From Streptomyces sp. NRRL F-5727 (lineage in GTDB: Bacteria > Actinomycetota > Actinomycetes > Streptomycetales > Streptomycetaceae): DNA of 6,500 nt. Below the pieces are notes generated by a model that did not search any database, was not told where the DNA came from, and saw nothing but the letters and a program-made list of their open reading frames with translations. Positions 6,182-6,500 of the stretch are shown piece after piece. Each line of letters begins with the position of its first letter. Position 1 is the stretch's first letter. The stretch lies in assembly GCF_000719555.1 (NCBI RefSeq), contig NZ_JOGX01000122.1, positions 1 through 6,500 on the forward strand, given 5' to 3'. A program made the translations under genes and the position numbers.

Positions 6182-6193
6182 TCCAGACCTGGA
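6182..6193. repeat. Short dyad TCCAG-AC-CTGGA beside a -10-like TACGAT
   Basis: A perfect 5-bp inverted repeat with a 2-bp centre that directly abuts TACGAT at 6194-6199. Position against a possible -10 would suit a repressor operator, but the arms are short and the promoter itself is unproven. Confidence 0.2.
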
Positions 6194-6353
6194 TACGATT
6201 GCGCAGATTCACCAAGCTTTGAGCAGTTGGAAAGATCCACGACACGGGCCCGGAAAAGAACCCCTCAGGGTGTCTCGTTATTCTGCCATCTCTACATGCT
6301 GCATCAAACCTGCCAAACGTCCTACCTCCTCCACCACCGAGTAAGGTCCGCGC

Positions 6354-6500
6354 ATGACCGCCGACTGGTACGTCCTCATCGAGGAGGACACCCGGAACAC
6401 TCAACGCGCCGACGGCACGGAACTGAAACTGCACCGCTGGATGCTCACCGGCACCCACCGCATCGGCCCGGACCCCATAGAGGCGGCCGCGGCCGCCGAG
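6354..6500 (+). CDS. Start of an unrecognised gene, truncated by the window edge
   Basis: ATG at 6354 follows AAGG (6343-6346) by 7 bases, and the frame stays open for 49 codons to the window end. The product begins MTADWYVLIEED and includes LKLHRWMLTGTHRI and an Ala/Glu-rich stretch at the edge. Codons are strongly G/C-ending, unlike the intergenic DNA just before. No domain is recognisable from this short piece. It is divergent from the lipoprotein-helicase pair and may share regulatory DNA with it. Confidence 0.65.
   Translation, partial: MTADWYVLIEEDTRNTQRADGTELKLHRWMLTGTHRIGPDPIEAAAAAE

Larger units (their letters stand above)
6027..6353. other. Divergent intergenic region, AT-rich for this window
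   Basis: This 327-bp gap separates two divergently transcribed genes and should hold both promoters. Hand counting gives about 56% G+C, and about 52% in 6181-6300, well below the flanking genes. Visible items are a T7 run at 6039-6045, a CGGGCCCG palindrome near 6084-6091, an inverted repeat TCCAG-AC-CTGGA at 6182-6193, and TACGAT at 6194-6199, which has the form of a plus-strand -10 element. No well-spaced -35 could be assigned for either strand, so no promoter is called firmly. No small gene with both a ribosome site and coding bias was found. Confidence 0.5.

Noticed and set aside
6036..6458. 140-codon minus-strand open frame across the divergent region
   Set aside because: It overlaps the well-supported start of the plus-strand gene at 6354 and ends against the ribosome site of the lipoprotein gene; composition is not coding-like in the low-GC part.

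Overview
The window looks like chromosome or large-plasmid DNA of a Streptomyces-like actinomycete. Evidence is the very high GC, the strong G/C bias at third codon positions, GTG and ATG starts with AGGGG- or AAGGA-type ribosome sites, and a long hairpin terminator without a T-tract. Five genes are supportable: a secreted cell-wall hydrolase, a Nudix hydrolase, a large DEAH-box helicase, a putative lipoprotein, and the start of an unrecognised gene that leaves the window. No CRISPR array, tRNA or rRNA was seen.

Layout: Positions 1-274 hold no convincing gene, but they carry a dense cluster of GGAACG hexamers just upstream of the cell-wall gene. The gene at 275-1300 (+) encodes a signal peptide, two peptidoglycan-binding repeats and an M15-like zinc peptidase domain. 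It is closed by a perfect 23-bp hairpin at 1320-1368. Positions about 1367-2069 are a scrapyard: a 461-bp decayed transposable element bounded by a 9-bp inverted repeat and holding a broken transposase, then a codon-biased remnant of an unknown gene on the minus strand. A Nudix hydrolase follows at 2070-2615 (+). It meets the helicase gene (5413-2600, minus) tail to tail, with a 16-bp overlap. The helicase is a 937-residue superfamily 2 protein with all main motifs and four C-terminal Helicase-Associated-like repeats. Upstream of it, same strand and 43 bp away, lies a 189-residue putative lipoprotein (6026-5457), so the two probably form an operon. A 327-bp, relatively AT-rich divergent intergenic region separates this pair from a plus-strand gene beginning at 6354.

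How the genes relate: the hydrolase stands alone and acts outside the cell on the wall. The lipoprotein-helicase pair is the only likely operon and is functionally odd, since one product should be exported and the other should act on nucleic acid in the cytoplasm. The remnants between the hydrolase and the Nudix gene mark the site as a place of past insertion and deletion. No complete new system can be demonstrated. The most interesting items are the lipoprotein-helicase pair, the shrunken transposon and the GGAACG cluster.
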